Below the pieces are notes generated by a model, which saw only the letters and a list, made by a program, of their open reading frames with translations, was not told where the DNA came from and made no database searches. Below are positions 22,836-34,216 of a DNA stretch of 64,000 nt, one piece after another. Origin of the DNA: Terfezia claveryi (lineage: Eukaryota > Ascomycota > Pezizomycetes > Pezizales > Pezizaceae); assembly GCA_015179025.1 (NCBI GenBank), contig WHUX01000186.1:1-64000 (forward strand). The letters run 5' to 3'. Position numbers and translations under genes: made by a program. Numbering within the stretch: position 1 is the first letter of the stretch; each line of letters starts with the position of its first letter.

Positions 22836-25225
22836 ATGAATGGACTCCAACCTCCCCCCCGTCTCTTCAACACCTTCCCCACCAATACTCCTTATTATTC
22901 CACTCCCATCAAGCGCAAAGCTTGCGCTTCACCTATCGAGGGCAGACTCCCCAGCTCTCCCACTCCAGGCTCCAACCACAAATCCAGCAGTGCTGAAAAA
23001 CGCCGACGTCTTGCCAGTGATGTTTGCGCGCTTCTTAGGGATGAGTTGGATGGTCATTGGGTCATAGATGGGAGCTTTCTAGACAGGTTTCTCTTGAGTG
23101 ACAAGTGGGCACCGGATGAGAAGGCTGCGGACCTGATCTTAAACCGCCTCGCGGCAGAGAGGAGAGACATTATATGGGATTCGCAGGAGGAAGATTGGAA
23201 GTGCGTGGTGCCGGGGTATAGTGATCTGACGTTTGTTAAATGGTTTTGTGAAGTGGCGAATGGCGTGGTGCGGGCTGGAGCGGGAAGCGAAAATAATCCC
23301 ACCCCAACCACTGACAACAGCAAAAATATAAGGTCAACCGATCCTACCTGGCTAGATAACCGCAACACCCTCCTCCGTACCTTCTCCGAGTCAAGAGTCC
23401 GCCCCGACTTCATCCTTGCCTCTCCCAACTACCCTATTGGCTGGTCGTCCGTACTCCTTGTCGGTGAACATGCCTCCGGCAAATCCCCCACCCGAGAGTC
23501 CCTCTGCATCAAACTTGCTCAATACGCTGAGCAGGTCTTTATGACACAGCCCTTTCGCTCTGCGGTGCTCGGCATCATAACATCCAATAATGGCCCAAAG
23601 TGCGAATTTTGGAGGTTTGACCGGGGGGGGGGGCAGTCGGGTCGACCGAGATCATTTATGACAAGAGGAAGGAGCTTAAGTTGTTAGTGAGGAGTCTATT
23701 GGCAGTTTGCAAGTTGCCTCCGAGGATAATGGGATTTCACACGAAATCGATTTCCTGGGACCCACCTCACCCTCAAACTTCGGAGGATAGTAATTATCCC
23801 CTAGGTAACGTGAAAAATCTTACCATCCACCTCCTCACTGGCGGATCAATCCGAAACCTGCGCCAGATATTCTCTTCCCCCGGGATTGTTTCCCGGGGTA
23901 CCTGCGTTTGGAAAGGCCTTCTCTTGAGTACAACCATCCCTGCTAGCAGTCCTCAGACCCAGCGCCTCGTCCCCGCTGGCAGTCCTCAAACCCAGTCCCT
24001 CGTCGCAGTCAAATATGCCTGGCGCAGTACACACCGTAGCTCTGAAGCGGCGATGTATCTCCTTGCTAGTTCTCGTGGCGTTCGAAGTCTCTCCCCCATC
24101 CTCTGCCACGCTGAATACGAAGATATTAGTCAAGATGTCCGCCTTCGGCTTACAACCCCTCAAGGGCATAATCGTCATTATACGCAGCTTGTCCTGGGTG
24201 CTTTTGGAAAAACAATATTCGACCCTACTCTTACTCCGCTGGAGGTAGCAAGGGCGCTACTGGCAGCGGTAGTGATCCATGCGGAGTTATTCTTCACCGG
24301 CAGGATTTTGCATAGGGATATGTCTATAAATAATATTATTGCTTTGCAGGAGCCGAGAGTGGTGAGACGCTCAATGGAAGCATCTGAATCTGGAAGGCGT
24401 GTATTTACAAAAGATACATCACTCTATGGATGCCTAATAGATTTGGACTATGCTATCGACATTTCACCCGAACGTGCAAGACCCAGCACAGTGCAAGCTC
24501 TAGAGAGAACGGGGACATACCCTTTTATCGCAATACAGATCCTTACCGCCTCAGAGCCCCACCGCTACAGACATGATCTCGAGTCCCTCCTTTACGTTCT
24601 CCTTTGGCTATGCATCTACCCCTGTGCTCCCTCTCCCGATGAAGCGGTAACATCGACCGATAGCAACCTACCACATCCTAGACCGGGAGTTAGGAGGTCA
24701 ACATGGCACCCAACCGACCCTCTCAAACCCTGGTTTTCCCTCGACCCTGACGCCGTTGCCGCTCACAAAGTATTCAATATAGTTATTAGGAAATCAGCAT
24801 TCGAGGAGTTGTTAGGGAGGTTTAAACCTGGCTTCGCATGGGACAGGTTTAAAAGTGTAGCAAGGGGGTGGAGGGAACAACTATGGGAGGAGATGAGGGG
24901 GACCGGGATATGTAATTTGCAATCGGAGATGGAAATTATGGCATCAGTGGAGGAGGACAAGGAGGAGGAGCAAGACGATCAAGAGGAGGATGATGAGGAG
25001 GAGCAGGATGATGAGGAGAAGGATAAAGAGAAGGATAATAAGGAGAAGGACGATAAGCGGGATGGTAGGGCAGAGCACCGAAGGAATGTGTCAGCGGAGG
25101 AGGTAAAGATTGGGGTAGGGAATTGGGATGGGTTTATGGGAATAAGGAAAAGTTTGGAGAAGCTGGTGCGGGAGTTGGAAAAGCTGGAGAGTAAGGGGGG
25201 AGAATATGGCAGCGTTTTGAATTAG
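22836..25225 (+). pseudogene. FunK1-type fungal protein kinase, frameshifted in a poly-G run
   Basis: FunK1 is a fungus-specific eukaryotic-like protein kinase family. The N-terminal part (from ATG 22836) contains GEHASGKSPTRESLCIKLAQ and FWRFDR, the usual region before the kinase fold. The catalytic loop HRDMSINNII (24311 on), the metal-binding LIDLDYAI (DLD in place of DFG, 24434 on) and GTYPFIAIQIL follow. A long acidic tail (24950-25065) and an open C-terminus end at 25225. An 11-G run at 23623-23633 splits the gene into two frames; the sequence on both sides is otherwise open and family-like. It is either a real null allele or a homopolymer error. No introns are needed. A kinase for unknown cytoplasmic or nuclear substrates is inferred. 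Confidence 0.83.
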
Positions 25226-25429
25226 GGTGCAGGTAGAGAGCACACGGGTGTGTGAAATATTGGGTCGTTGGTTGAGTTGATATCGCTACCGTATAGACAG
25301 CCTCTTGTATACCTGACAAATCCCTTGTTGTTAATAGTTTTATGATCTTTTTTCTTTTGAGGACAGGATACATCAATCACCCCGTGCAAATTTTTCAAAT
25401 ACAATGGACGAGTACAGATTCATGCCACT

Positions 25430-27811
25430 CTTTAGGCAAGTTACGATTGTCAATACTATTTATGTTCAAAAGAATATGGGGCAGGTTTTATATTATAATG
25501 TTTTAGACTAATCTTTACACTGCTTAACTAATAAAACAAAAAGATAACCTAGTTACTAATTAGTAAAAAAAATTGGCTTCCTTCAGTTGGCTTCAAGTAG
25601 CTTCAAGTAGCTTTAGAAAGCATCTAAAGCTATCTGAAGCCAAATATTGCAAAACTGAAATAACTAAAGCTAATAATTACAAAACTAAGGTTAGTAAACT
25701 TATCTAAAGTATTTAAAACAAACATTTTTTTTGCCAATAATATTATATAATACAAAATTATAATAGCAAATAGTATAACTTAAAAACCTATTTATTATAT
25801 AAACTATACTAAGGTTTTAAATTAAGTAATAAAAAAGACAAAGAATAAACTAGACACTAAAAGAATAGTTTCTTCAAAATTACTTAATAGTATTTATATA
25901 TTAATAAAATATAAAAAAGATTTAAATAAAAATACAAAAGATTTTTACTATACTATTTAAGAAAAAAAAAACTAGTTCAAAAAGATAAAATATATAGATT
26001 AACTATTAAAGTAATATAAAATTAAATAGTAAATTATGAATTACTTTAATTAGTAAAAGAGATTTAGTTAACTTTAAATAGTATTAAATTACTTTAAAAA
26101 GTATTTAAAGCTACTTAAAATTAACTATTATAAAACTTAAATACTTAGTAAAATTAATTATTATAAAACTTAAGTATCTTAAATATCTAAAGCTATATTA
26201 TAAAATTATAAAAATTAACTAAAAAATATATATACTATATCTATTAATAAATAATAATTCTTATTAGTTTAACTAATAGAAATTATTATATTTTAGTAAG
26301 CTTATTACTATTTACCTATTTTATTACTTTTATTATATAAGTTTAACTTATATTTTTAAATAAATAAAGATTAATATATACTAGTAAATAAACCAGTCTG
26401 TTTTATATAATATAAAATTTAAAAAAATTATGAATATTTTTTATAACTAAGTTATATCTTTTAACTAAATTAAAATATTAAGTTATAATAATATTTTGGT
26501 ATTTCTAAGTATTTTAAATTTAAAAATAGTAGTATTTATAGTTTTAAAGTAATTTAGTACTAAACTCTTATAAATAAAAGTTATTACTATTAAAAGTTTA
26601 ATATTAAGTATAATATAAAACTTAAATTTAATATAGTTTTTAATTTTAACTCTAAAAATCTAAATCAACTTTTTAACTATACTAGTAATCTTTTTAAAAT
26701 TTATATAATATAAAAAGTTTTTAAAATATATTTTTTCTTCTATAAATTAAACTTTATTAACTACTATATTTATCTAATACTTTATAGCTACTTCAAAAAA
26801 TTAAAAAAGAGACTCTAAACTTCTTTTTTAATTATAAATATTTTTTTATATTATTTTCTTATAAACTTAATTTTTAATAATTTTTTATAATAGGGGTAAT
26901 CACATCAAAAGTTTTTTCAAGTTTGTTTATGCAGAAGACTTTTAAGTGTCATACCTTGGCACTTGGCAAACACTCTCATTGGCTAACTTCCATGGTGGTA
27001 TCAATAGAAGTTTGTATGTTCGAACCATACGAAATTGTATAGTTCTAAAGTTCCAACAATTCTAAGTTCTAATCTTTGCATCTGAAATACTATAAATATT
27101 GCAAATATAATAGTGACCATGATGCATGTGAAATAATGCAATGAATGTAGTCTTATAGTATTCTTAAATATAGGCATCAAAGACATCAATGTCATGCCTA
27201 CCAGTACTAGTATTATGGGAAAATATACTAGAAAGTAGTAATAATATCTTATACCTTAAGAAGATCTTCATTTACTCTTCTTCTACTTCTTCCTCTATTT
27301 CTTTATCTTTTACATCTGACACCAATAAATATGAATATGTTGAAACCTTAACTGCAGTATTGATATTATCTAGAGTCTGAGCTTTTTCTAATTTTCAGAG
27401 CATAGTTGTTATAGTTATAATTGTGTATGACATAGAAACTAAACCATATTGCAACTTGTAGGCAATTATGTCTAATAAACTATCTTAGTTAGCTTGTGAC
27501 TTACACTAAAAATTTTATATATGAATAAACTTGAAAAAAGATTTAACATGATTACCCCTAATAGTTGCTTTTAGTTATTTTAATTGTATTTTTAATATTT
27601 TACTAAGGCTTTTATTTATAGATTATATATATAAGTAATATATTATATATAAAGTATTTAAAAAAATAAAAATTTTATTTTCCTTTTTTATAGACTATTA
27701 TATTTTTGTCTAGTTGATATAATCTCCTCTATAATTATACCTATATTCTATTATATTCTGTCTACTAACTTATCTACTTATTTACTTTGTAACCTCTTTT
27801 CATCTTACTAC
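25430..27811. repeat. AT-rich, RIP-like block
   Basis: The block is overwhelmingly A+T, with endless TATA, TTTAAA and ACTTAAAT words and no open frame. It looks like a transposon mutated beyond recognition. A better preserved TIR element sits inside it at 26893-27558. Confidence 0.75.
26893..27558. mobile_element. 666-bp TIR element with GGGGTAATCA ends
   Basis: Inverted ends GGGGTAATCACATC and a matching ATGATTACCCC are flanked by TA. The inverted similarity continues inward through AAGTTTTTTCAAG / CTTGAAAAAAG. Base composition is visibly less AT-rich than the surrounding block, so it probably arrived later. Open frames of about 60 residues show no domain. Confidence 0.8.
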
Positions 27812-27981
27812 TGTAGTACTAGTTACTATATAGCTGCATATTAAGCTGCATACCTTCATGTATAGCATAGATAGATAGCCTAGTCAGGTATATCGAGCTT
27901 GGCAATGCCTATAGAGTTATATGCCAGGCGACATAGACTTAGAGAATATATGCTCATTTACATACATCATATCATCCTACA
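27812..27981 (+). repeat. 5' LTR (170 bp)
   Basis: It matches 37026-37195 with scattered G-to-A and C-to-T differences, all in the direction expected from RIP. Confidence 0.88.
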
Positions 27982-28583
27982 GTTGGTGCATCGATCGAGA
28001 AGATTCGCAGCAGTTAGGTTGGTAAAGCATCACGAAGCCTATCTTCCTAGATTCTACAAGCCCCATTAAGGAATTGCAGTCGTCGTTGGACGGTCCTGCT
28101 TGGTCTGTGAGAGGTCACGGGCGAAGGAGAAGGCAAGTCTCAAAAGGTTTCTCAGTGGAAGAGGAATCTGAAGAAGGTGAAGGTACAGTGTTAAGAGTGG
28201 GGAAAGCTAAGCCAATCCCACCCTCTATGGAAGAACGGGTTGTTTAAGCACCCGCAAGCAGAGTGCTCTTTGCGTCCTAAGAAGGTGAGGGCAGCCAGAG
28301 GATAGCCAGTGAAGCAGAACCTGAGCGAACCCCGAGACCCAGTGGACATCCCCAATCAGCAAGTGCTAGTGCCCCTACCCCGTCTTTTGGTTTTCTGGAA
28401 GATTTCGTTTCTAGACCTGAAGGTATACAGGCGGTAGTTGGTGGCATATCAGCAGTCTTGGCGTATTTACGTTCAGAGGCTTCATTACTTAACCCAGCAC
28501 AGAGGAAGAAGAAGAACAAGAAGAAGAGGATGAAGAGGAGAGCGAAGAGGAGTAGAATCTAAGCTCCAGCAGACAGGCACAGC

Positions 28584-28803
28584 CGTCACAGCAAGCAAGC
28601 ACATGGGCGAGCACACACCAAGCAAGCTCACACCAAGCACGCTCGCATCGGGCGAGTACACAACAAGCGAGCACACAACAAGCGAGCTCACTGCGAGCAA
28701 GCACGCAAGCGAGTACACAACAAGTGGGTACTCAGCAAGCGAGCACACAACGGGCGAGCACAGGAGCGAGCTTACAATAAGCAAGCACTCGAGCGAGCAC
28801 ATA
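28584..28803 (+). repeat. 15-bp minisatellite in gag encoding Ala-Ser-Thr-Gln-Gln repeats
   Basis: Units such as GCGAGCACACAACAA repeat about 14 times. In the gag frame they read ASTQQ with variants, just before MTKLRLNEL. One CAA unit has become TAA. Confidence 0.78.
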
Positions 28804-28813
28804 ACAAGCAGCA

Positions 28814-29590
28814 ATGACGAAGCTTAGGCTGAACGAGCTCAGAATATTCGACGGCAGTCCACCCGAACTCGACAGTTTTGACAATGCGATTAGGCAATGG
28901 TGTATTAGGACTGGCATGCCTCTATACCATGGTGGCAATGTCGTCAGGGACCCGGAATCCGACTACGAATACGTCAGTAGGGATGACCCTGAAGGAGTAA
29001 GCAACTATGTACTAGGCAAACGTATGGTAGCGGCAATCTCCTCGAGGTTTGGGAAGACAGCCCTGAAGTGGTGGGAGGACTACGATTCGAGTAAGAAGGC
29101 ATACCCAAATTGTTGGAGAAAGAATGAAGAGATGGATAGCCCTCCCAGCCATGGAGTTCCAGAAGGTGTGGTGGAGATGTCGTTGAGAGATCTGTTGAAG
29201 AAGCAGTTTAGTGCGGATGTTGATGCAAGAGAAGCAGAGTTGGAAACGTGGAATTGGAACGTTTTATGTGGAAGCCGTTCGAGTATAATGGCATGGGTCA
29301 CGGTGGTTCGGGGATATATAGAGCATTTGATGAAGAGAGCAGAAAAGACAGCTTCATTCCAGAGGATTCGTTGCATTCGCAATTGCCTACCCCAGAGAAT
29401 TCGAGATAAGGTAGGTAGCAATGGCAGCAACAGAAGAGAAGCTCTGAAAAAGGATAACGGAGGCCTATGTCACAATGGAGGTTGACCAAGTTGATAGGAA
29501 GGAGATCTACAGCGGGTGCGGTAGGCAGGGTCATACTATTGATGTTTGCAGGGAGAGTTCAGCAAATACGAGGAATACAACCTCAATGAC
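28814..29590 (+). pseudogene. gag of the second LTR retrotransposon
   Basis: The frame 28814-29485 holds LRIFDGSPPELDSFDNAIRQ, GKRMVAAISSRFGKTALKWW and a basic helical end (FQRIRCIRNCLPQRI), the usual Ty3-like capsid layout. After a frame change at about 29475 a zinc knuckle reads YSGCGRQGHTIDVC, with its first Cys changed to Tyr. A second knuckle CYQCGEEGYIVRFC, with His changed to Tyr, lies beyond the nested element at 30631-30672. Both changes are single C-to-T or G-to-A steps. Gag would have formed the particle shell. Confidence 0.8.
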
Positions 29591-29672
29591 AGCTAACCTA
29601 ACGAACCTTATGAACCCTTCAAACCATACGAACCCGTCAAACCCAGCAGAAAGGCCACCCCTTTGCCCGGTA

Positions 29673-30407
29673 CAGATGACTCTCGTTACAAGCATATCTT
29701 CGGCAGTCCCACATTGTAAATAAGCATATTTCCGTTACTAGAATATTCTTATTTTTTTTGCTTAGTCACCATACATATGCTTGTAACAAGAGAAGCGCTA
29801 AACCATAACTAGAGGTTTATCAATAAGAAATGTGCCAACCAGACTAGAAATAACCCCCACAGAATACGCTTACACTATATCTTACAACATACATAATACA
29901 CACAACACATACAACACCCACAATATTCAATACAACATAAACTACATTTCTATGTCTTCTGCAAAGAGTTCTTGTTCTGCACCGTCAGCTATGGTCAGAG
30001 GTGGAACCTCAGAGTATACAGACATATGCAAAACAGAACCCGAGTGACATATTAAATGATGGTTCGAATTCGAAAACCCAAGTACAGAACTGACGCAGTC
30101 GCGATCCCTCGGTCAATACCACAACCTTTCAAGATGCACTCAAGCATGAGGAAGAACGGATCGAGATTCTTGAGATGGAATGCATGGCAGCATATGTAGC
30201 GCAGGATACCTGATTTTTTGCGGTACTTCCGGAGCATCCTCCTCCTCTTCCTGATGTCTCTCTGTTATTTGTATGCATGTCCAGTATTTATTGTGTCATT
30301 CTGGAGGCTTTCCTACTTAGTAATAAATTTCTCTAGTTATAAGCATATATTGGTTATAAGCATACATTCCCCCGTCCCGACGATATGCTTGTAACGAGAG
30401 TCATCTG
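29673..30407. mobile_element. pogo-derived TIR element, copy 2
   Basis: CAGATGACTCTCGTTACAAG at the left and CTTGTAACGAGAGTCATCTG at the right form perfect 20-bp inverted ends inside TA...TA. Subterminal ATGCTTATAAC-like motifs repeat on both sides. It carries a mutated version of the transposase C-terminal frame on the plus strand (about 30190-30400). Confidence 0.92.
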
Positions 30408-30814
30408 TATACAAGCGTGGTCAGCATGAAGCTAAGAATTGTTATTCAGTGGTTGGCAGGCCTGGAGAAGCTAAGGCATATATCTCACAACAACAACAAC
30501 AATAAGCAACAACAACAGCAAGGCCGGCAGTAACAGCTTCTACTAACACTGGCCAAGCTGGTGAGAAGAAGGAGCTTAGCTAAGCTACACTCACAGAATT
30601 CATGTCGCAGCAGAAGTCATGCTATCAGTGTGGCGAAGAAGGCTATATAGTGAGGTTTTGTTCTAAAGCGGCTAATAAGGCATTAGTTTCAGCGGCATTC
30701 GTGGCTGCGGAGGATAGAAACAAAAGAACGGCTGCAGAGGATAGGAGCAAGAAGATGTGCTTCTAGAATATACCCACGACGTGTTTCCAGCATAACTTCA
30801 GGGAACAGGCGGTT

Positions 30815-32665
30815 ACCATCCATCACCGGGTAATGCATCATCACCGGGATATGCATCAGCCCCCATGCGAACCCCTGTTGGTCCATTCTTGGCGGCATAG
30901 CGGACTGCAAAATGAACGGAACCATTGCCAGCAAAATATATATGCCTCGTAAAGATATAGAGATTCATTGACATGTGGTGGGAATGCGAAATAGACAGGT
31001 TTGGATGGGTTAATAGATCAATTTTTGGGTGGCATCTAATATTCCGAGGCAAAATAGAGACAAGCAACTGACCTGCGGTACTGACCAAGTCTTAGGAATA
31101 TATATGAATTGGGGTTTGAATGGCATAATCTAGAGTATATAGATGTGGTTTAAGTTGCTTAAAAGTAATAAAGTGATTAGTCTAACTTTGGAAGGTGAGC
31201 AGGAGTTTGTGCACTTTTCCGAGATCTGTTTATATAAAAATCTAAAGCAGCCTGAGCCGTACTAAACTCAGCTGGACTAATTATGCCTTGCCTGTATGAG
31301 CTGAAGTCCATCTTGGTCCACCTAAGTTTGCTTGGCCTGCCTGAGTCTGCTGGACTAAATCTGAAGCTGCCTAAACTCGTCTACATAAATTATATAGATC
31401 CTGACCTTGTCTGACAAATTGTGGGCTAGAAGACTAGGCACACCAGAACAATATTGAACTTCTATAATGTAATGGGTACTACTTCTAAACTGTGTAATAC
31501 CACTGGACCTTCACTTGAGCTTTTCTTTACTAGCCTAGCCCTATACTACCCTATATAGCTCTATGCATATTCAATTCAGGCTTAGATAGGCCAACTTAGA
31601 CTTACCTGAATCCACCTAAGTTTGGACAATTCATTTGAGAGTCCGTGATTGTACAGAGTGGTAAAGAAGATAATGTTCAGTATATTGAGATAGATGCAGG
31701 CATATATACTAGGTTAAGCTAGCTTAAGCTGACTTGGGTGACTTATCCTAATTGAAGTTTAAAATTACTTCTGGAAGTACTGCCTCTCAAGTATACTAAA
31801 GCAATCTAGACCTGCGGAAGCTAACCCCGAGTTACTATATGATGGCCAAAATTAAATGCTGGTGAGATTAGAGTAGTTCTGATATGTATTGGTATGCTCT
31901 AGCGTGCTTAACTGACTTGAAGTAACCTAATAGTAATTTACAAGAGTTTATACTAGTTTGGGATGTCTCAAGTAGCTTCAAGCAAATATATATTAACTTA
32001 TTGAAGTTCAATATTGCTATGGTGTGTCTAGACTAGCCTAGAGTTTATCAGAGAAGGTCAGGAATGCTGAGCATCTATATAATTTATACAGATAAGTTCA
32101 GGCAGCTTCAGATTTAGTCCAGCAGACTCAGGTGGGTTAGACAAACTCAGGTGGACCGAGATGGACTTGGGCTTACACAGACAAGGCATAATTAGTCCAG
32201 CTGAGTTTAGTACGGCTCAGGCTGCTTCAGATTTTTATATAAATAGATCTCGAAAAAGTGCACAAACTCCTGCTCGCCTTCCAAAGTTAGACTAATCGCT
32301 TTATTACTTTTAAGCAACTTAAACCGCATCTATACACTCTAGATTATGCCATTCAAACCCCAATTCATATATATTCCCAAGACTTGGTCAGTACTGCAGG
32401 TCAGTTGCTTGTCTCTATTTTGCCTTAGAATATTAGATGCCACCCAAAAATTGATCTATTAACCCATCCAAACCCGTCCATTTCGTATTCCCACCACATG
32501 TCAATGAATCTCTATATCTTTACGAGGCATATATATTTTGCTGGCAATGTTTCCGTTCATTTTGCAGTCCGCTATGCCGCCAAGAATGGACCGACAGGGT
32601 TCGCGTGGGGGCTGATGCATATCCCGGTGATGATGCATTACCCGGTGATGTATGGTACCCCGCTA
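30815..32665. repeat. Giant foldback: 625-bp inverted arms
   Basis: The sequence from 30815 (ACCATCCATCACCGGGTAAT) to about 31440 reappears in reverse complement at about 32040-32665, around a 600-bp spacer. Arms are clearly alignable throughout, with point differences. An apparent 91-residue and a 150-residue reading frame in the arms are mirror copies and not genes. The unit sits inside the second LTR retrotransposon. Confidence 0.88.
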
Positions 32666-32736
32666 AAGAGTAATAAAGGGAAAAGGCTATTTTCGGAGGT
32701 GGACGAGAAATCGGTGATTTTAGACGAAGTTAAGGC

Positions 32737-33158
32737 TGTTAGAATGAATGTACATTCCGTTCATTCCGCCCATGCCTTGCTACCTATATCATATGTAGCC
32801 GTCAGCGGCTTGCACATCATATGCATGCTAAGCTTCCTGCTTAGCTATACGGCTCGCAGCGGCACCTTGCTCGCACTCATAATCGTTGCTTCATGCCTAG
32901 CTATACGGCTTGCAACGGACATGTGCTTCTCCTTCTTCTTCATTCTTTAGATGTACGCTCATACATGTATATATATCTCGTTCATGTTCCTACTTGTTCG
33001 GGATAACAACAGGAGTAATCACTTCACTCATACAATACCTGCACTCACTGTGTATATGAACATCTTCCTCTCTCCAGTGACCAACTCGCTCTGTTCGTTA
33101 CCTTCCTTCAGTGGACACTTGGATCTCTCCGCTCGCCTGTTGCTATTCCTCTTCCTAT
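32737..33158 (+). repeat. Solo LTR of the TGTTAGAATG family
   Basis: It starts TGTTAGAATGAATGTACATT and ends near GTTGCTATTCCT. Homologous stretches occur at 15337, 39910, 47945-48455, 50885-50997 and 59706-60201. Confidence 0.75.
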
Positions 33159-33287
33159 AGGTTATATCTACAAAGACTCCAGTTTCCTTACCCCTATACC
33201 TCTCAGATATAAACGGAAAGAGAGGTATTCGAGGTAGATAAGATACCAGAAGAGCTAGTAGGAGAAGCAGAGGGTTGTCTTTGGTCA

Positions 33288-34216
33288 ATGAGCTCGACCG
33301 TAAAAGGCCAAAGCCTTTTGACGGTATGGGACACAGGAGCGGTTGTGGCAGTACCAGTACCAATGAGCACAGTCATACAAACTGGCACGGAATGGCAAAA
33401 TACCACAGATATCGACTTCATTTTAGCAGACAGGGTGAGTTCTGTACCAGTTGGGCATGTCCCTCGCTTTATCTTCAAGCTAGGAGAGATTTTCTTTGCA
33501 TTGAAGGTATATATAGTAGAAACGGCGAATTATCAGCTGCTATTGGGGACGTCCTTTATGTCTAGGGTTGGAGCGGCTTTATTCCCTAGGTAGATGGCAG
33601 AGGGTACTGGTCACAATCCCGGTGAGATTGTCGATCCATGCGGTTTGTGAAGCTATCACAGCTGGGAGCTCGCCCCGCTTGCAGGAAGAGAAGATTGATG
33701 TGGATACGGAGTTTGTCTTGCAGGATATTAAGGAGATTAGGGGAAAGAAGTCTCTAATGGCCATGGAATCGACCATTGTCTCGGCATCTTGCAAGTTTGA
33801 GAAGATTAGAGGAAAGAAGCCCCTAGGTAACGACCATAGGCTCGGCAGCTCGCAAGTCGGTCCCCCTATTATCAATCTCTACAATACCAGGAGCGGCATA
33901 TTTGCTAGGCAAAAAAGACCTGATAGCGGAGGTTGAAGAGGAATGCAAGGTTGATTTAGTAGAAAGAGAGGTTGATATGTCGGAGATAGAAGAGGAAAAG
34001 AAGGTTGATATGGAGGTTGATAAAGCAAAAGCAGTGTTAACGGAGAAATTCGATTCGAAGGTGTCCCCTAACCAGACTGTAGCGAGATATGCATTGACTT
34101 TGGCGGAGTTTGATTTTAAGGTTGAGTTGGAAGAAGAAGGGATGGTTGAGGTTGAAGGCATGTTAATGATGCAAGTGCCGCAGAGGTCGGAGAAGACAGC
34201 AGATTGGGGGAAGAAT
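33288..34216 (+). pseudogene. Aspartic protease and linker of the second LTR retrotransposon
   Basis: The frame 33288-33593 contains LLTVWDTGAVVAVPV (active-site DTGA) and YQLLLGTSFMSRVGAALFP (the ILG-type motif). That makes an intact retropepsin core of about 100 residues. A frame change leads into a basic then acidic linker (33568-33936, 33902-34200) rich in valine-glutamate repeats. The LINE at 34217 interrupts it, and no reverse transcriptase follows on the far side. Confidence 0.82.

Noticed and set aside
28489..28938. Minus-strand cysteine/leucine-rich frames (about 70-110 residues)
   Set aside because: They arise from reading the 15-bp gag minisatellite backwards.
30055..30075. GGTTCGAATTC as a possible tRNA T-loop
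   Set aside because: No A box or acceptor stem at the right distance. No tRNA gene could be supported anywhere in the window.
32498..32950. Plus-strand 150-residue frame
   Set aside because: It runs from a foldback arm into a solo LTR; its first part is mirrored at 30813-31088. No gene is implied.
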